From Dehalococcoidia bacterium (GTDB taxonomy: Bacteria; Chloroflexota; Dehalococcoidia; Lucifugimonadales; Lucifugimonadaceae), in NCBI GenBank assembly GCA_028278465.1, contig JANQEF010000166.1:1-33005 (forward strand): a DNA stretch of 33,005 nt, given 5' to 3'. The position numbers and the translations under genes are program-made. The notes below the pieces were generated by a model that saw nothing but the letters and a program-made list of their open reading frames with translations, had not been told where the DNA came from and did not search any database. Shown here piece by piece: positions 1 through 7,973 of the stretch. Each line of letters starts with the position of its first letter. The stretch's first letter is position 1.

Positions 1-873
1 GGTCTCGGCCCGATCGACATTGCTCACTGGGACCTTGCCGGCAAGTGGTACGGCGCTCCGGTCTACGAGCTGCTGGGCGGCTACCGGACCTCGCTGCCCT
101 GCTACGCCTCGACGATGCACGGCGACCGAAACGGTGGACTGGATTCGCCTCAGGCTTATGCCGATTTTGCGGTGCGGTGCAAGGAGATGGGCTATCCCGG
201 CTTCAAGATCCACGGCTGGGGCGACTACGTCCTGTCTCAGGAGATCGAGACGGTGCGCGCGGTGCGGGAGGCGGTCGGGCCTGAGATGGACCTGATGCTC
301 GACCCGGCCTGCGAAATCAACACCTGGCTTGAGACGGTCAAACTGGGGCGCGCCTGCGACGAGGCGAACTTCACGTGGCTCGAAGACCCTTACAAGGACA
401 CCGGCGTGTCGATGCACGGCCACAAGAAGCTGAAGGAGATCATCAAGACCCCGTTGCTGCAGACCGAGCACATCCGCGGCGTGGAGCAGCATGTCGACTT
501 CATCGCGTCCGGCGCCACGGACCTTGTCCGCGTCGACCCTGATTACGACGCCGGCATCACGGGAGCGATGAAGATTGCGCACGCGGCGGAGGGTTTCGGG
601 CTGGACGTCGAGATCCACTCGCCGGGACCGGCGCAGCGTCACATGATGGCGGCGGTCCGAAACAGCAACTACTACGAGATGGCGCTTGTCCACCCCGACA
701 CGGACGAGGTGGGTCGCTCCCACGACATCTACGCAGATGACTACCGCGACGCGCTGGACTCGATCGATTCGAACGGCCATGTCTCGGTGCCGGAGGGCGA
801 CGGCCTCGGTGTCGAGTACGACTGGGACTTCATCATGAAGAACCGAACCGGCGGCCGAGAGTACGGCGGATAG
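1..873 (+). CDS. Mandelate racemase/muconate lactonizing enzyme family protein (enolase superfamily), 5' truncated
   Basis: The frame is open from base 1 and 290 residues are visible; the N-terminal capping domain is cut off by the window edge. The barrel starts with GPIDIAHWDLAGK, a typical family signature. Counting from the first visible residue, the likely metal ligands are D101 (LMLDPA), E128 (WLEDP) and E156 (QTEH). The acid-base His is H206 (EIHS), with its Asp partner at D179 or D181. The second-strand motif is K69-I-H71 where mandelate racemase has KxK, so the substrate is probably a sugar acid that is dehydrated rather than racemised. This is family-level inference; the exact substrate cannot be read from the sequence. 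An SDR epimerase follows 39 bases downstream on the same strand, which suggests a carbohydrate-catabolism operon. Confidence 0.9.
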   Translation, partial: GLGPIDIAHWDLAGKWYGAPVYELLGGYRTSLPCYASTMHGDRNGGLDSPQAYADFAVRCKEMGYPGFKIHGWGDYVLSQEIETVRAVREAVGPEMDLMLDPACEINTWLETVKLGRACDEANFTWLEDPYKDTGVSMHGHKKLKEIIKTPLLQTEHIRGVEQHVDFIASGATDLVRVDPDYDAGITGAMKIAHAAEGFGLDVEIHSPGPAQRHMMAAVRNSNYYEMALVHPDTDEVGRSHDIYADDYRDALDSIDSNGHVSVPEGDGLGVEYDWDFIMKNRTGGREYGG

Positions 874-912
874 CGCCGGCTTTCACCGGCTGGTAGCTCA
901 AGGAACAGAACC

Positions 913-1842
913 ATGAAATCCATCGTCACCGGTGGAGCAGGTTTCATCGGCTCGCACCTCGTCGACAGGCTGATCGACGAAGGCGACGAAGTGCTGGTGA
1001 TTGACGATCTCTCGTCGGGCAAGGAAGCGAACCTTGCGGACGGAGTGCGACTGGAAGAACTCAGCATCACGGACGAACGAGTCGCTGCCGTAGTGGCGGA
1101 GTTTGCACCGGACCGTGTCTTTCATGCCGCCGCACAGATCAGCGTTTCTGTGTCTGCGCGTGAGCCGGTGACCGATGCGAAGACGAATATCCTTGGCACG
1201 CTGAACGTCTTGGACGCCGTCCGAAACGCGCCGGGAGAGCCAGCGCGCTTCACCTTCGTTTCAACAGGCGGCGCCATGTACGGCGAGCCTGATACGCTTC
1301 CAGCGCCCGAGTCTCTGCCAGCCGATCCGGGCTCTCCATACGGGGCCTCAAAGCGCGCCATCGAGGTGTATCTGCCGGTTTACGAGAGGCTGTTCGGCAT
1401 CCGCCACACCACGCTGAGGCTGGCGAACGTCTTTGGCCCGCGACAGGACCCACACGGAGAGGCCGGCGTCGTCGCCATCTTCAGCCGGGCGATGCTGGCG
1501 GGCGGCGAGCTGACGATCTTTGGCGATGGGAAGGACGAGCGCGACTACGTCTACGTTGGCGACGTTGTAGACGCGCTGGTGAGGTCGGCTGAGTCCGGAG
1601 GCGTCGGTCCGTACAACGTTGGCACCGGGACCGGCACCAATGTCAACGACCTCTTCGGTTACCTGGCCGAGCTTTGCGAGTACACACGACCCGCTAACTA
1701 CGGACCGCCGCGCGCCGGGGACATCGGCAAGATCAGTCTCGACAGCTCGGCCATTCGGCGGGATCTCGGCTGGGAGCCTCAGACAAAGCTGATCGATGGG
1801 CTGGCAACTACGGTCGCCTGGTTCAGAGACAACCCGGGCTGA
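913..1842 (+). CDS. NAD-dependent epimerase/dehydratase (UDP-glucose 4-epimerase-like extended SDR)
   Basis: A 309-residue extended short-chain dehydrogenase/reductase. The nucleotide-binding motif GGAGFIG sits at residues 7-13, followed by an acidic residue pair (IDDLSSG) that favours NAD. The catalytic Tyr and Lys are Y143 and K147 (YGASK), with S/T at about 117-118 (VSTGG). An NVFGPRQDP segment and a DYVYVGDVVDA segment match the GalE/nucleotide-sugar epimerase group. The ATG is preceded by AAGGAACAG, a reasonable ribosome binding site. It probably acts on a nucleotide sugar or related sugar in the cytoplasm. It may be co-transcribed with the upstream enolase-family gene. Whether it is a true GalE or an epimerase of another sugar is not resolvable here. 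Confidence 0.88.
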   Translation: MKSIVTGGAGFIGSHLVDRLIDEGDEVLVIDDLSSGKEANLADGVRLEELSITDERVAAVVAEFAPDRVFHAAAQISVSVSAREPVTDAKTNILGTLNVLDAVRNAPGEPARFTFVSTGGAMYGEPDTLPAPESLPADPGSPYGASKRAIEVYLPVYERLFGIRHTTLRLANVFGPRQDPHGEAGVVAIFSRAMLAGGELTIFGDGKDERDYVYVGDVVDALVRSAESGGVGPYNVGTGTGTNVNDLFGYLAELCEYTRPANYGPPRAGDIGKISLDSSAIRRDLGWEPQTKLIDGLATTVAWFRDNPG

Positions 1843-1848
1843 GCCGAA

Positions 1849-2226
1849 TCAGGCCGCGACAGAGTCTGAAAGCACCCATCTGAGCCGCTCGAGCAGCGTG
1901 GCAGCAGACCACGGCTTGATCACGTAGTCGTGCGCCCCCATCCTGCGAGCCTTCGCCAGGTCCTCGTCACCCCTGAGCACCGACGAGATGATGACGGGGA
2001 TCGCTTTGGTGTCTGCGTTCGATTTCAGCAGCTCCAGAGCCTGCCAGCCATCCACATTCGGCATCATCAGATCGAGAATGACCGCGTCGGGCCTCTGCTC
2101 CTCGACGCACGCCATCACCTCTGATCCGTCGCTGGCCTCAACGACTTCGTAGCCTGCTCGGCGGAGCGTCGCAGAAAGAAGCATTCTGATCTCGGCGGTA
2201 TCGTCAACGATCAGTACTGTATCCAC
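1849..2226 (-). CDS. Single-domain response regulator (CheY-like receiver)
   Basis: A 125-residue protein that is almost entirely one receiver domain. The acidic pocket is D8/D9, the phospho-acceptor is D52 (VILDLMMP), the switch Ser is S81 or S82 and the conserved Lys-Pro is K104-P105 (VIKPW). There is no output domain, so it probably works by protein-protein contact or in a phosphorelay; no histidine kinase is nearby. I take the GTG start because GGAAGAG lies 7 bases upstream of it. It converges on the epimerase gene, with only 6 bases between the two stops and no obvious terminator. Confidence 0.92.
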   Translation of the reverse strand: MDTVLIVDDTAEIRMLLSATLRRAGYEVVEASDGSEVMACVEEQRPDAVILDLMMPNVDGWQALELLKSNADTKAIPVIISSVLRGDEDLAKARRMGAHDYVIKPWSAATLLERLRWVLSDSVAA

Positions 2227-2776
2227 TTAACAACTCTTCCTTCTATCCCGCTAACAGCCTCACTGTCCACTCTGCGTATCCGAACACATCGACCCTTGGC
2301 CAAACGAAGCACTCCCGGTATGTCTCCAGGCCTTCGACCTGGAGACAACCGTTGACCGGCTGCGTCTGGTTTTTCAGGTGTGGCGGACCACGGTCGATGA
2401 TCGGGGTTGAGGAGACATCTTCAGGAATAAAGCGGCGGGAGCAGCGACAATTGCAGCTGACCGCACTACCCTTTTAACCGGTATCTCGGGTCTGCATCAC
2501 CAGGCAGCATCGTCGCGCTTGGATGCGGCGACTGTGTCCGCTGCCTTATACCAGTTCAACCTCTCCATCGAACAGAGACTGCACCGCGGGGTGTTTACGG
2601 CGACTGACATATCAAAAATACATCCTTTCTGCGCGGTCAACGTAGGTGGATTCACGGAGTCGTACTGAAACAGACCGCGATCGACCGTTGTCGGCAGTTG
2701 CGGCTGCGGACTTCTGATGTGTTCAATCCGCCAGGCTGCGACATAAGCTCAATAAGCTGAATCGGACATTTCGTAC
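2227..2776. other. 550-base intergenic region without a recognisable gene
   Basis: This is the divergent spacer between the response regulator and the substrate-binding lipoprotein. Apart from the hairpin at 2321-2347 I see no convincing gene, tRNA or repeat. It presumably carries both divergent promoters, but I could not assign -35/-10 boxes with confidence. Confidence 0.6.
2321..2347. repeat. Perfect 10-bp inverted repeat (hairpin or operator)
   Basis: TGTCTCCAGG at 2321-2330 and CCTGGAGACA at 2338-2347 are perfect reverse complements separated by 7 bases. It lies about 95 bases upstream of the response-regulator start and about 430 bases upstream of the lipoprotein start. There is no adjoining T-run and no gene ending into it, so it looks more like an operator or leader hairpin than a terminator. 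Confidence 0.55.
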
Positions 2777-4480
2777 TTGATCAGGCCGTTTCGTACTCAA
2801 TCTCTCGTTGCGCTGGTGGCGCTCGTCGCCGTACCGGTGGCATTTGCAGCCTGCACGAGCGAAGGGGATCCGACGCCGACAGCCACCGTAGAGGTCGCAA
2901 CTCCGACTTCGTCGACCGCTACAGCGACGCCTCAGCCGACCGCGACATCTACCGCGCCGCCGTCTCCGGACCTCACGACCGGTGGAGTGCTTCGCTTCGC
3001 CGTCAAGCAGGCGCCACCGCACCAGGATGTTCACCAGTCGGTATCGAGCGTGCTTGCAACCTGGGGCGCCGGGATCACCTACAGCCGCCTGTTCAAGTTC
3101 CAGCGGGGACCGAGCGTCGCTGCGCCGTCGAGAATCCCCGAATGTGACCTGTGCACAGCATGGAGACAGACAGGGCCGCTCGAGTTCGAGTTCGACATCC
3201 GGGAAGACGCCTTCTGGCCGGATCTGCCTCCGTTGAACGGCAGGCGGGTCACGGCCGCGGACATCGTGTTCAGCTACCAGAGGCAGATGACACCCGGCTG
3301 GCCGAACGCGGGCTTGCTATCGAACGTCCGGGAGATCGTGGCGGTCGAAGACAACCTGTTGCGGATCAGCCTGGAGTCGCCGGATGCCGAGCTGTTCGAG
3401 AAGCTGGCTGACGGCAGGTCGGTCGTGGTCGCAGAGGAGATAGTGCAACTGAGCGGAGACCTGGTAGACGGACCGACGGTTGGAAGCGGGCCTTGGCTCC
3501 TCGAAGGCATCTCGCAGGACGACGCCACTTTCATAGCGAACCGTTCGTACTATGGCGAAGGCCCCCACCTCGACGGACTGGCTATCCAGTTCATCGAGCA
3601 GGATTCGACCCGCGCCGCCGGTGTGAGAGCAGACATTCTCGACTTCGCCGAGACGACTCCGGCCGAGGTGCAGTCCGCCCTCGAGCGGTTCCCGGAGCTG
3701 CGGACGATGGAAATCGGTCGGTCCGGAGCCCGGGTGGAACTTGCGATCAACGCCACCCGGAGTCCGCTGGACTCTCGTGCGGTGCGACAGGCCGTCTTCC
3801 TGTCCTGGGATCCGGAGGTTGCGATGACCGATATCTGGGACAGCGAGTTGACTCCTTCGGTCGGCTTGAACGTTTCTGAGCCATCGTGGGAGCCAGATTT
3901 CGAAACCGAGTTCTCCGGCCTGTTCGGCGATGGCGAGCGGGCGCGCGGTCTCGTTCAGGATGCTGGACTAACAGCCGAGGACATCCTGAGGATCTCCGTC
4001 GGGGAGTTTGGTGAGACGGGCGATGCCGACAGGTACGTGCTGACTGCCCGGTCACTAGCCGAGGCCATGACTTCAGCCGGATTCGAGGTGATGGTCGAGC
4101 GGGTGACCACGAGGTCATTCGCCGACGATGTCTGGCTGCAGGGCAACTACGACATCTTCGTGGGCGCGCCGCCGCCGGTCTCCAGCCTGAGCGGGCAGCT
4201 TTTCAGCACGTACCACTCGGACGGGCCGTGGAACACATCGGGCTTCTCGAACTCCAGGCTGGACGAGTTGATCGAGCAACAGGCTGTGGAGCTGGACCGG
4301 CAGCGGCGCGGCGAACTGCTACTCGAGATCCATGACGAGATCATGGGCGAGGCGTTGCGGTTCTATCCCGGGATCGGCTCTCAGCACTGGCTCTGGCAGC
4401 CTCGTGTGAGAGACGTCGTGCCTGACACGTCTGGCGCCAGCGGCGACTTCCTGTCTCGAATCTGGATCAGCCGGGAGTAA
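2777..4480 (+). CDS. ABC transporter substrate-binding lipoprotein, family 5 (peptide/nickel type)
   Basis: A 567-residue secreted lipoprotein. It has a basic N-terminus (MIRPFR), a hydrophobic stretch and a lipobox ending at C26 (AFAAC). A Thr/Pro/Ala-rich linker spans about 30-65. The SBP_bac_5 fold begins at GGVLRFAVKQ. Typical family segments are FDIREDAFWPDL, ADIVFSYQRQM, GSGPWLLEG and RSYYGEGP. It would bind an oligopeptide or similar solute at the outer face of the cytoplasmic membrane for an ABC importer. No permease or ATPase genes are adjacent, so it is an orphan binding protein. The start is TTG at 2777; an in-frame stop lies at 2753 and no ATG or GTG intervenes. No strong ribosome binding site is visible. 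Confidence 0.9.
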   Translation: MIRPFRTQSLVALVALVAVPVAFAACTSEGDPTPTATVEVATPTSSTATATPQPTATSTAPPSPDLTTGGVLRFAVKQAPPHQDVHQSVSSVLATWGAGITYSRLFKFQRGPSVAAPSRIPECDLCTAWRQTGPLEFEFDIREDAFWPDLPPLNGRRVTAADIVFSYQRQMTPGWPNAGLLSNVREIVAVEDNLLRISLESPDAELFEKLADGRSVVVAEEIVQLSGDLVDGPTVGSGPWLLEGISQDDATFIANRSYYGEGPHLDGLAIQFIEQDSTRAAGVRADILDFAETTPAEVQSALERFPELRTMEIGRSGARVELAINATRSPLDSRAVRQAVFLSWDPEVAMTDIWDSELTPSVGLNVSEPSWEPDFETEFSGLFGDGERARGLVQDAGLTAEDILRISVGEFGETGDADRYVLTARSLAEAMTSAGFEVMVERVTTRSFADDVWLQGNYDIFVGAPPPVSSLSGQLFSTYHSDGPWNTSGFSNSRLDELIEQQAVELDRQRRGELLLEIHDEIMGEALRFYPGIGSQHWLWQPRVRDVVPDTSGASGDFLSRIWISRE

Positions 4481-4483
4481 CGC

Positions 4484-4951
4484 CTACGAACCCGCTCCGA
4501 CGTTTTCTGAAAGAGCGTCTTCCAGCGCCGTCCACGAGAGCAGCGCGCACTTGATGCGCACCGGGAAGCGTTTCACGCCCTCCAGAGCGAGGATGTCGCC
4601 GAGTCGGTCCTTCTCATCTTCAGTCAGCTCGTCGCCACGCATCATGCGACGCACCAGAGTGACGAACTCCAGCGCCTCGCTGGCGCTCTTGCCCTTGAGC
4701 ATCTCGGCTAGCAGAGAAGCAGATGACTGGCTGATGGCGCATCCCTGCCCAGAGACGCTGACGCCGCTCACCGCATCGCCGTCCAGTTCCAGCTGGATGT
4801 GCACTTCGTCGCCGCAGAACGGGTTGTTGGCCTCGACATCGATGTCTGGTGAGTCCAGCAGGTCAGTGTGGCGAGGGTTGCGGTAGTGGTCGAGGATGAT
4901 GCTCTCGTACAGCTCATCCAGCTGGTCCAGGCCCGAGGTTCCGCCCATCAT
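4484..4951 (-). CDS. sufU: SufU, sulfur-transfer partner of SufS (IscU-like)
   Basis: A 155-residue member of the SufU/IscU family. The conserved zinc/cysteine positions are C46 and D48 (NPFCGD), C71 (GQGCAIS) and C135 (RIKCALLSW). These match the C41-D43-C66-C128 pattern of Gram-positive SufU, including the roughly 20-residue insertion typical of SufU between the second and third cysteine. It takes the persulfide sulfur from SufS and passes it to the SufBCD assembly machine. Its start overlaps the sufS stop by four bases, so translation is probably coupled. It is the last gene of the suf operon. The lipoprotein gene converges on it with 3 bases between stops. Confidence 0.95.
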   Translation of the reverse strand: MMGGTSGLDQLDELYESIILDHYRNPRHTDLLDSPDIDVEANNPFCGDEVHIQLELDGDAVSGVSVSGQGCAISQSSASLLAEMLKGKSASEALEFVTLVRRMMRGDELTEDEKDRLGDILALEGVKRFPVRIKCALLSWTALEDALSENVGAGS

Positions 4952-6177
4952 TTCAGGAAATACCCTTCGGTCTCTTTGATCCCTTCGATCAGCGTGTCTA
5001 CCTCGTCTGGCGTGTTGTAGATATAGAAGCTGGCCCGCGCCGCGGCAACCACATCGTAGCTGCGGATCAGCGGCATCGCGCAGTGATGACCGGTCCTTAT
5101 CGCGATGCCCATCCTATCGAGCGCCGTTCCCAGGTCGTGCGGGTGGATCGTGTCGTGGTTGAACGAAATGATGCCACCGCGGTTTTCGGTGTCGGTCGGG
5201 CCCATCACCTGAACGCGCTCCAGCTCGGCGAAACGCTCGAGCGCGTAGCCAGTCAGTTCCTCCTCATGAGCGAGCACGTTGTCCATTCCAAGGGCGGCAA
5301 GATACTCGACGGCCACACCGGTCGCGATAGCATCGGCGATGTTCGGTGTTCCGGCCTCGAACTTGTATGGCAGGTCGTTCCATGTCGCCTGTTCGTAGCT
5401 GACGGTCAGGATCATGTCGCCGCCGAACATCCACGGCTGCATGGCATCGAGCAGCTCAGGACGGCCGTAGAGCACGCCGATCCCGGTAGGCCCGAGCATC
5501 TTGTGGGCCGAGAACCCGAGGAAATCGCAGTCCAGGTCTTCCACGCTCAGCGGCATGTGCGGAGCGCTCTGCGCGGCGTCGACAAGGATCAGCGCGCCGT
5601 TGTCGTGGGCCAGCTTGCCGAGCGCCTTCACATCGTTGATCGTCCCGAGGACCGACGACATGTGCACTGCCGTGACGATCTTCGTCTTTGGGGAGATCAG
5701 CTTCGAAGCCGCCTCCATGTCGAGACGGCCATCCTCGGTCCGAGGGATGATCTTAAGCTCGGCGCCTGTGCGGGAAGCCAGCTGCTGCCACGGCACGATG
5801 CCAGAGTGGTGCTCCATCGCCGTTACGACGATCTCGTCGCCCGCCCTGACGTTCGCGTCGCCCCACGCATAGGCGACCAGGTTGATCGACTCCGAAATGT
5901 TGCGCGTCCAGACGACCGACTCCGGGTTGGGCGCGCCGATGAACTTCGCCACCTTTGCCCGCGCGTCTTCGTACGCCTCGGTCGCCTCGATCGACATCGT
6001 GTGGACGCCGCGGTGAACGTTGGCGTTGTAGCGCGTGTAGTAGTCGGTTATGGCGTCGATGACCTGCTGCGGCTTCTGGGAAGTCGCGGCGTTGTCGAGA
6101 TAGACGAGCGGCATCTCGCCGATCTTGCGCTGCAGAATCGGAAAGTCCGCACGAATCTTTTGAACATCGAGGACCAT
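4948..6177 (-). CDS. sufS: SufS cysteine desulfurase
   Basis: A 409-residue class V aminotransferase-fold enzyme dependent on pyridoxal phosphate. It removes sulfur from cysteine and gives alanine plus enzyme persulfide for Fe-S cluster assembly. The PLP lysine is K226 (FSAHKMLGPTG) and the persulfide cysteine is C366 in RTGHHCAMPL, the classic SufS-type (group II) loop. Other family signatures are VYLDNAATSQKP near residue 25 and EHHSG near 122. Length is normal for SufS. The start is preceded by AAGGA. Upstream is a 95-base gap to the Rieske gene that contains a small hairpin (6192-6206). The neighbouring sufU is its expected sulfur acceptor. Confidence 0.97.
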   Translation of the reverse strand: MVLDVQKIRADFPILQRKIGEMPLVYLDNAATSQKPQQVIDAITDYYTRYNANVHRGVHTMSIEATEAYEDARAKVAKFIGAPNPESVVWTRNISESINLVAYAWGDANVRAGDEIVVTAMEHHSGIVPWQQLASRTGAELKIIPRTEDGRLDMEAASKLISPKTKIVTAVHMSSVLGTINDVKALGKLAHDNGALILVDAAQSAPHMPLSVEDLDCDFLGFSAHKMLGPTGIGVLYGRPELLDAMQPWMFGGDMILTVSYEQATWNDLPYKFEAGTPNIADAIATGVAVEYLAALGMDNVLAHEEELTGYALERFAELERVQVMGPTDTENRGGIISFNHDTIHPHDLGTALDRMGIAIRTGHHCAMPLIRSYDVVAAARASFYIYNTPDEVDTLIEGIKETEGYFLK

Positions 6178-6191
6178 TCACCGGTTCCTTG

Positions 6192-6206
6192 ATCTCGTCC
6201 CGAGAT
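6192..6206 (-). repeat. Small hairpin between the Rieske gene and sufS
   Basis: ATCTCG (6192-6197) and CGAGAT (6201-6206) form a perfect 6-bp stem with a 3-base loop in the sufS leader. It could be an mRNA processing or stability element that separates sufSU from the upstream genes. There is no T-run, so it is not a convincing terminator. Confidence 0.35.
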
Positions 6207-6272
6207 TGAAGACAGGAAGCCCGGCCAGCGCGAAGCCTGCCAGCGAGCGCATCGACCGGACGGATGACAGAA

Positions 6273-6593
6273 CTATCGCTCCAGGCCGACCTCGATAGTC
6301 TCGCCGTTCAGCCGGACCGGAAACGTTGGCACCGGCTCAGTGGCCGGAGCGCCGAGCACATCACCCGTCGTCACATCGAAAACCGCTCCGTGGCGCGGGC
6401 AGAAGATCTCCGGTCCTTCGAGGTCCGTCTGGTCGAAAGACGAGCCATCATGTGTGCAGACGTCTTCGATGGCGTAGAACTCGCCGTCCACGTTGCAGAC
6501 AGCCACTCGTTCACCTTCCACCTCGGCGACGAACACCTCACCCGGCTCGATATCGGCCTTTGTTGCGACTGCGAAGTACTGCAGGTCCGCCAT
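6273..6593 (-). CDS. Rieske [2Fe-2S] ferredoxin-like protein in the suf operon
   Basis: A 106-residue protein with both Rieske cluster-binding motifs: C46-T-H48 and C65-P-R-H68. It resembles the soluble ferredoxin subunits of non-heme iron dioxygenases (NirD/BphF type). There is no signal peptide or membrane anchor, so it is cytoplasmic. I start it at the ATG at 6593, two bases after the sufD stop, because the protein aligns with the family from MADLQYF. The longer open frame upstream only repeats sufD in another phase. Its place between sufD and sufS suggests that it delivers electrons to, or receives a cluster from, the SUF machinery. The exact role is inference. Confidence 0.93.
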   Translation of the reverse strand: MADLQYFAVATKADIEPGEVFVAEVEGERVAVCNVDGEFYAIEDVCTHDGSSFDQTDLEGPEIFCPRHGAVFDVTTGDVLGAPATEPVPTFPVRLNGETIEVGLER

Positions 6594-6595
6594 AG

Positions 6596-7927
6596 CTACA
6601 GAATCCCCTCTGAATCCAACGCCGGAATGATCTGCTCCAGCTTTGCGTACAGGAAGTCCCTCAAAGGCTCGGGTTCGAACTCGTCGACGATCTCGGAAGC
6701 GAAGCCGGTCACCAGCATCATCGCCGCTTCTTCCCTGCTCACTCCGCGGGACATCAGGTAGAAGAGCATGCTCTGGTCCACGTGGCCCGCGGTGGCGCCG
6801 TGCGCACACTTCACGTCGTCGGCGTAGATCTCGAGGCTGGGCTTCGTGTCGATCTCGGCGCCGTGCGACAGCAGCAGGTTCAGGTCTTTCTGCTCGGCCA
6901 CGGTCTTCATGGCGCCAGGCTGCACAAGCACCTTTCCGCTGAACACGGCACGCGACTTCCCGGCGAGGATGCCCTTGTAGAACTGGTGGCTGGTGCCGTG
7001 CGGCTTCTGGTGTGTGGTGCTGATCTCGTTGTCCTGGTGCGAGTCACCGTCCGTGATGTACAGGCCGTGCAGTGTTGTCTCAGCACCCTCTTCAGCGAGG
7101 TTGGTGTGCACGTCGTTGCGGCCGATCGCCGGGCCGGTGGCGAAGGTCGTCGATTCGAAGACGGCGTCGGCGGGCTGTTCGGTGCGCGTTGTGCCGATGT
7201 GGATCGAGTGTTCGTTCTCGAGCTGCACCCGGAAGTGGCGGACGTTTGCTCCTTCGCCGAGCGAAACTTCGAGCACAGGCACGGTGAGCTGTGAGCCTTC
7301 GCTCAGGTTGATGAAGGTCTCGACGATGGTTGCAGATGAGCCTGGTTCTGCAATGACAAGTGTTCGCGGGTAGAAGGCTCGGTTCTCGGGGCCGTCTGTG
7401 ACCACATGCAGGATGTGGACCGGCTGTTCGAGTTCAGCACCGCTATTGACGTTGATCAGGAGGCCGGTTTCAAACAGAGCGGTGTTCAGAGCGACAAACG
7501 GGTTGTCTTCGAATGGGGCGATCTCGGTTAGCACTGGTTCGACGGTTGACTGCTGAGTTCCAGCCGCCTCAGCAAGATCGGAGATCGCGATGTCGGAGGC
7601 CGTAAGGTTGTGACTGGCTTCCGGTGCGAAGCGAACGTTGATCACAACCGCCGTGTGCCACTCATCACTCCACGGAGCGGCCTTACGCAGCTCTTCACCA
7701 GAAAGAGCAGTTTCGGCCTCGCCGCGCACGAAAGCCCGGGCATCGAGTCTCCGCAGGTCCGTGTACTTCCAGAGCTCGTTGCCCCGCCGTGCCGTCGGGA
7801 AGCCGAGCTTCTCGAACTCGGCCCAGGCTTTCTTTCGCAGGTCCGCGAGCCAGGCAGCGCCGCCGTCTGTCTTTGAGAAGTCGGCGGCGTAGCTCTCTAT
7901 CGTTTTCGTGCGTTCAGCGGTCGTCAT
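6596..7927 (-). CDS. sufD: SufD, Fe-S cluster assembly scaffold subunit
   Basis: A 443-residue SufBD-family protein. It has the hallmark C-terminal beta-helix region (HGLYITDGDSHQDNEIST, SRAVFSGKVLVQPGAMKT) and the terminal signature CAHGATAGHVDQSMLFYLMSRG. It partners SufB and the ATPase SufC in the SufBC2D complex that builds and hands over Fe-S clusters. The N-terminal part is more divergent, as expected for SufD. It has 46 bases to sufC upstream and 2 bases to the Rieske gene downstream. The start is an ATG. Confidence 0.95.
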   Translation of the reverse strand: MTTAERTKTIESYAADFSKTDGGAAWLADLRKKAWAEFEKLGFPTARRGNELWKYTDLRRLDARAFVRGEAETALSGEELRKAAPWSDEWHTAVVINVRFAPEASHNLTASDIAISDLAEAAGTQQSTVEPVLTEIAPFEDNPFVALNTALFETGLLINVNSGAELEQPVHILHVVTDGPENRAFYPRTLVIAEPGSSATIVETFINLSEGSQLTVPVLEVSLGEGANVRHFRVQLENEHSIHIGTTRTEQPADAVFESTTFATGPAIGRNDVHTNLAEEGAETTLHGLYITDGDSHQDNEISTTHQKPHGTSHQFYKGILAGKSRAVFSGKVLVQPGAMKTVAEQKDLNLLLSHGAEIDTKPSLEIYADDVKCAHGATAGHVDQSMLFYLMSRGVSREEAAMMLVTGFASEIVDEFEPEPLRDFLYAKLEQIIPALDSEGIL

Positions 7928-7973
7928 GTGTTTCGAGTTCGGTCCGTTGTGCTGGCTTCAAAGTCTGCGACGG

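Noticed and set aside
2321..2347. Rho-independent terminator
   Set aside because: No gene on either strand ends towards it and no T-run adjoins the stem; kept only as an inverted repeat.
5083..6192. Long plus-strand open frame (369 codons) opposite sufS
   Set aside because: The opposite strand encodes a full SufS with K226 and C366 in place. The antisense translation is Arg/Val/Asp-rich without any family motif, typical of antisense frames in GC-rich genes.
6594..6809. N-terminal extension of the Rieske protein
   Set aside because: It lies wholly within sufD in another frame; family similarity begins at the ATG at 6593.
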